A stretch of 64,000 nt of DNA. Origin: Paraspadella gotoi. Taxonomy: Eukaryota > Chaetognatha. Both the position numbers and the translations under genes were made by a program. Below the pieces are notes generated by a model. It was given only the letters and a program-made list of their open reading frames with translations. It did no database searches and was not told where the DNA came from. Location of the stretch: assembly GCA_051294375.1 (NCBI GenBank), contig CM119265.1:1552654-1616653 (forward strand). Direction: 5' to 3'. Shown here piece after piece: positions 59,027 through 64,000 of the stretch (position 1 is its first letter; every line of letters begins with the position of its first letter).

Positions 59027-62000
59027 TTTTTTCTTCAAACAAAAATCGATTAACTTTGTATTATGAAATAGTTTATTGTATATATATGAACCACTTTGTA
59101 AAGCAATACCCGCAATCTATAGCTGACGCGTGAACAATTTAATCGAATCATAAATGCAAAGACCGATCGGACGAGAGCCTGATGAATGAGTTTGAAGAGG
59201 GACGGCGCTTAGCCGACGCCTGTTAACATAGGTGTTACAGCCTGATCGAAGCTCAGGGACTGTTTATTAGAGTGGGCACTCAAAGAACCAAAAAATTTAT
59301 TTGAATGATCGAAACAATTGATATTTAGATGATGAGACAGTATGAATTAACTAGTAAATAAAAATTATTTGTGTCATATTATCTCGGGAACAGTATATAA
59401 AATAATATTTTTGTAGTAATATCCTTAAAAATCGTAAATTTTAAAATAATTTTATGAATACTTTTATGTAAGATGTACACGATAGTTCATACGGAAAGTT
59501 GAATCAAAATAACATGTTATATAAAATCTCTGTCATCTCAATGTTTTAAATTAAAAAAGGTGAAAATTCCTAACTTTTTATTACTCTTGTAATAGAAACT
59601 TATTATGTTAAACAGTTTTAATCATTTTTGTGTCAACAGTTAAAATAATCAATATATACATTTTTTAAAAGTTTCTTATGTTCTTTATACAGCAAATCCA
59701 TCATTTTAATAAATAAAAAAATTTTTTATAATTATTTTAACGGATTTTTTAAGGTATATTACTAATTAATAATTGATTTGCTCATAACCTGTTTATGCTA
59801 CAGAATTTTTAATAAGGATTGTAATTTTATTAATGTTATGTCCTAGGCAGCAAAAAATATCGTTCATTAATCACATCTCTTTTCAATCACTCTACTACTG
59901 TTTATGTTGATGCATCTTACCACCGGTCTCTCTCTCTAAACCTTCCTCTCTCCTCTTTCTCCGAGCCGGTCAATCCACACGCTCACTTTGCCGAGCTTTG
60001 GCAATGACCTTAGATTGACCGACAGTAATAGGGCCGAGGCGACCGTAAGGTCAGTTGGTCCGGGCGATGAAAAGTGGATCAGGAGAGAGCTCGTCTCACT
60101 TCTTTTCTTTTCAGAGAAGTAGAAAAGAGTGAGTCTAGCTCTCTTCTCATCACTTTTATCATCGCCCGGGCCAACATGACTTACTGTCGCCTCGGGCCCT
60201 ATTATGTGTCCGGTCAATCTAAGGTCATTGCCAAAGCTAGGGCAAAGTGACCGTGTGGAATAGACCGGCTCGGAGAAAGAGGAGAGAGGAAGGGTTTAGA
60301 GAGAGAGACGGTGAAGTCGCCTCATGGTCGAAGGTTTCTATCACTAACTCATAATAATAATCTGTCTTTCCATTGTTATTTGATAGATAATTATAAAAAG
60401 ATTAGATCGAATAAAGTCGATCACTGATTAGCGAGGTGTAGTGACGTAATAACACTACCCGTTGGATACGACTATTCCTGCCATCAGCACCGTAATAGCG
60501 CACTGGCGCGGATGCAGGAATGTCTGGTAACGCTTCATCTCGAACCATTGGTCCGGGTTCTTGCCTGGACGGACCGGTGCTTGCAAAAAGGACTGACGGG
60601 CTCTTAAACATCGGTAGCGCATTCCCGAGGATCGAAGCTCAGAGCCAATATTCACACTAAGTTGGGAAGCTATTCACACTCACAAGTGACTTCGATGCCC
60701 CTCCACTCTGTGGTCACTTCAAGGGTTCGTCTAAAGCAATGTCATATATCCTTGTTAGACATAATCAATGATATGTTTAAAATTGATTTCCTTCTTTCTA
60801 AGTTTCAAAAACTTAACACGATCCTACTCTCATCCGTTTAAAACTTATTCCATAATTAAATCAGTAGCTCTTTCTTACATATTATTTTTCAAATAAATTC
60901 CGGAATTTAATCAACAACTGATTTCAATTGCATTCCTCAAACAATCGAAGTCAAAATGATCCGGCTTTTTTTTATCCTTTTCACTCTCGCTTCTCACTCC
61001 TCTCTTCACTCACTCCATCTCCTTCATCTCCCCTCTCTCCCTACTTAACAACCTCTCTACTCATCAAGAGTCTTCACCCATCACTCCTTAACAAACCCCT
61101 CTACTCCATCATAGTCCTTCTACCCCATCACTCCTTAACAACCCCCTCTACTCCATCAAGAGTCCTTCTACCCATCACTCTAAGCTCGGTGTTCTGCTCC
61201 AGCGTAATTGCCGAGACGGACGCCCTGGCTGTATCAGAAAAACCCGCTGTGATCCTGATAGCCCAACAGACATACTGGGCATTGTGCTTGCCGCCTTGCA
61301 GCCCTTTCTCTCTCCCACGGGCCCTTAATGGGCCATCTTCGCCTTTGCAGACGACTGACCATTCGACCGTGTCGGGGGTGTCTGGCAAAAGGCCGAGTTG
61401 CTGGCAACGAAGTCCCAATCATTGCGCAGCCCCAGTTGAAGTCTTCTTCCAAATCATCGGGACGGCAGAAAAATTCCAACGCTGAAGAAGAAACAAGAAA
61501 AAAAAAAAACTCGTTTGAAAATTAAATAAAAAAAAAAGTTTCAAGACAAAAGAAATACCGCGTGACCATTTAAAAGCCCGCCGCTATAAAAAAATTCATA
61601 TGAAAAACGCGTAGAGATTTAACATTTGAAAAAGATATATGAAGACAAAAAAGTACTCATTTCTTATGTATAAATTTTCTGATAATTGTTTTTATTTTTT
61701 GAGTTCGTAATGAGCGAAAAAGATGAGGAGCAAAATTCTAGATTTTCAATCAGAAATAAAAGAAATTCGTACCTGGAATTGATGACTTTTGTAATTAGTG
61801 CTAATATGGGTATCATAAGAAAGTCCGTTAAGAATGATCAGGGAATATTTATTATAATTTCTAAAAAGTAATATACTTTGCCATTGACTATTGTGATGGG
61901 GATTGAGAGAAATATTAAAAGGTAAATAATAAATGTATAGATTAAAATAAAGATGATAGGGCAAGATAGCTTTTTTATTAAATGAATTGGATAATTTTTA

Positions 62001-63760
62001 TGTTGTTTGAACCAATTGCATATATAAAAGTATATCTAATTATATAATAATATATAATACATTTCTATCTGTGGTCTTATCCTTTTCGCAGAGGAAATCA
62101 AACCGAGAAAGGAAATCGGATCAACGACTCGAGTAAAAATCCACCGGAAGTCAAATATTTAAATTAATATTACGTAGTTAAATATTTATAAAAATTCTAT
62201 TCGGTCACATGTCTACCAGTAGAAAACATAATCAAAATGCGCTTAATTTTATCTCATATCTTAATAAATACTAGTAAAGATTACTAATACAGTATCCTTT
62301 GTTTGAAAATAAGTTTAATGGAGATGAGAGAAAAGTTTTACATTAAATTTACACTGCAAAGTTCCAAACATACCATCACGGAATAGACCTATCCGACGGA
62401 CCATGTCGGCCTTGTGATGTGATCGCTCGTCTCCTTCACGAATCATCAAAACCGACCAATCACAGACCTTATTTCACCTTAGACCGACCAATGAACGACA
62501 GAGAGACTCAGGGGTCGATGGCCGAGATTGTCGAGGGATCTCGAGAGATTCTCTACAACATCCAACCTCAGAAGGCAACTCTTCTTCAATTAAATATTTT
62601 TGTCATCACCTTTGAAGTAACCTTGTCATCGTGTCGTCATTACATTCGCCATCACCTAATCATTGTCCGTCATTATAAAACTATGTCAACCCTCGTCATT
62701 TTATTAAACTTCTACGATATAATATAATATTCTTGATAGGTTTAGGCTTTGTCGTCGCGCATTGCATATGCATAAGTTCGCCCGCCTGAAAGCACGGTGG
62801 CTCACTGAGTAAAGCCATCGACCACATAGGTACCGGGGTTCAATCCAGCCCGGTACCTTCATCCACAGCTTAACCAGATAATCACTACCTGTGAGGGCGC
62901 AACGCTGACGTCAATTTCATGCCAATGAAAATAGGAAATCTGGATTGTCCTGCCTCATAATAAGGCTGCGTCTTTTGAACCCATTGTCCTTTCCATTCTC
63001 AGTGGCTGACAATGGAGTGCTGGAGAATTTGGTCCGGTTGTGAGGTCGATCGCTTCACAGTAGGCGGCGGGGCTTTGTGATATTCATATTGTTAATGGGT
63101 CACATTTTTTGATCGTTACAAATCTATCTCTCTCTTTTCTCTCTATCTATCTATCTATCTCTTGGACTTACTTGGACATGCCGCTTCTGAGGCAATAATG
63201 AGGACAGCGCCGAAAAACAGAAGACTCAACATTTTCGGTCGATTGAAAGAAAAAAAAAGAGTCGCTGATTAAAAAACAAAAAGAAAGTTAGTATTATATC
63301 TCTACTATTTACTATTACTATTATATTTATTTTTCATTTACTATTTACTATTAACTGACACAAAAGGTTTAATTCTCTCTTTCTTTGTAACAGGCCAAAG
63401 TAAAGGGACACACAGATATTCAGAGATAAGAACGGACAGACAATCTCATATCTATCACTAAAGTCTAAAATATTATTTTAAGGAGTCACCAACTTACAAT
63501 TTTATATTTCTATCATAATTTCTCGATCGTTAATAATATTTTTGTAATACAAAGTGAAAGTTAAGCTTTTAAAGAGACTCACCGTGAGCCGAAAGGAAAA
63601 AGAAATATGACCAGAGAAAATAGAATTAGATTCTTTGACGACTCGGGGATTTCCTCTTCCTTTTTATACATTTTTATTCCTTATCTCTCTCTCTCTCTCT
63701 CTCCTCTTCCTCTCCTCTCTGCTCTCTCTCTCTTCTCTCTCCCTCTCTCTCTCTCTCTCT
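59027..63760 (-). pseudogene. Second copy of block C with frame-broken secreted-protein gene
   Basis: Direct repeat of 29125-33890. The signal-peptide exon (63172-63232) is intact. The middle exon (about 62888-63072) has lost a base in the donor, and the last exon (about 61185-61491) has several one-base deletions, many in homopolymers. The foldback element is at 59913-60317. Confidence 0.7.
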
Positions 63761-64000
63761 CCCTGGATGTTTTTCTTTCTTTCCTCCCCCATTCTTCCCC
63801 CTCTCCCTCCCTCCTTTTCCCTACCCCAGGGCCTTCCCTTTCGTATTCCGTCTCGACCACCCTCTCCCCATTTTTTGTTGCGCCGCGCACACTCGGTCGG
63901 TCTGTCGATCTGTAGGTCTGTTCCACTACTTAAATGCATATAATTTTCTATAGTTTGGTTGCTTCCTTTTGTTAAGACAGAAAAAGAACCTCAAATTAAG
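63761..64000. other. Start of another inverted block E copy
   Basis: Matches 47706-47950 and, inverted, 42850-43087, cut by the window end. Confidence 0.7.

Overview
The window is animal nuclear DNA from an invertebrate whose phylum cannot be fixed from the sequence. It is AT-rich, full of microsatellites, and carries short exons with GT-AG introns and tRNA-derived SINEs. It is also a rough long-read assembly. There are six gaps of exactly 25 N and one of 463 N. Large blocks occur two or three times, and some copies are riddled with one-base insertions and deletions that break every reading frame. A broken copy here is therefore not evidence of a pseudogene.

Layout. 1-8370 is a noisy duplicate (copy A) of 16575-24368 (copy B). 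Between them lies about 7.7 kb of mostly polypyrimidine DNA with no convincing gene. Copy B continues through a 463-N gap to 28870 and carries the 3' part of one plus-strand gene encoding a secreted protein of at least eight complement control (CCP/sushi) modules. Its exons are almost all in phase 1, and its stop codon is at 28332.

From 28.9 kb to the end, three blocks are shuffled. Block C (29125-33850, again at 59027-63760, partly at 46290-47705) holds a complete small minus-strand gene for a 184-residue secreted cysteine-containing protein. It has a TATA box, a 5'UTR exon and three coding exons whose phases match. Block D (34110-37930, again at 55120-58886) is largely non-coding. Block E (37930-43087, inverted at 43113-46264, and inverted again at 47706-53860) carries a divergent homeobox gene and a 1.5-kb terminal-inverted-repeat element filled with TTAGGG-like repeats. 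The best homeobox copy is on the minus strand at 53302-53619.

The two well-supported genes both make extracellular proteins. Nothing in the sequence shows that they act together. The most unusual biology is that minisatellites sit exactly on gene-structure boundaries. One 57-bp repeat copies a splice donor four times in frame, one 55-bp repeat copies a splice acceptor, one 44-bp repeat begins at a splice donor, and one 48-bp repeat contains a stop codon.
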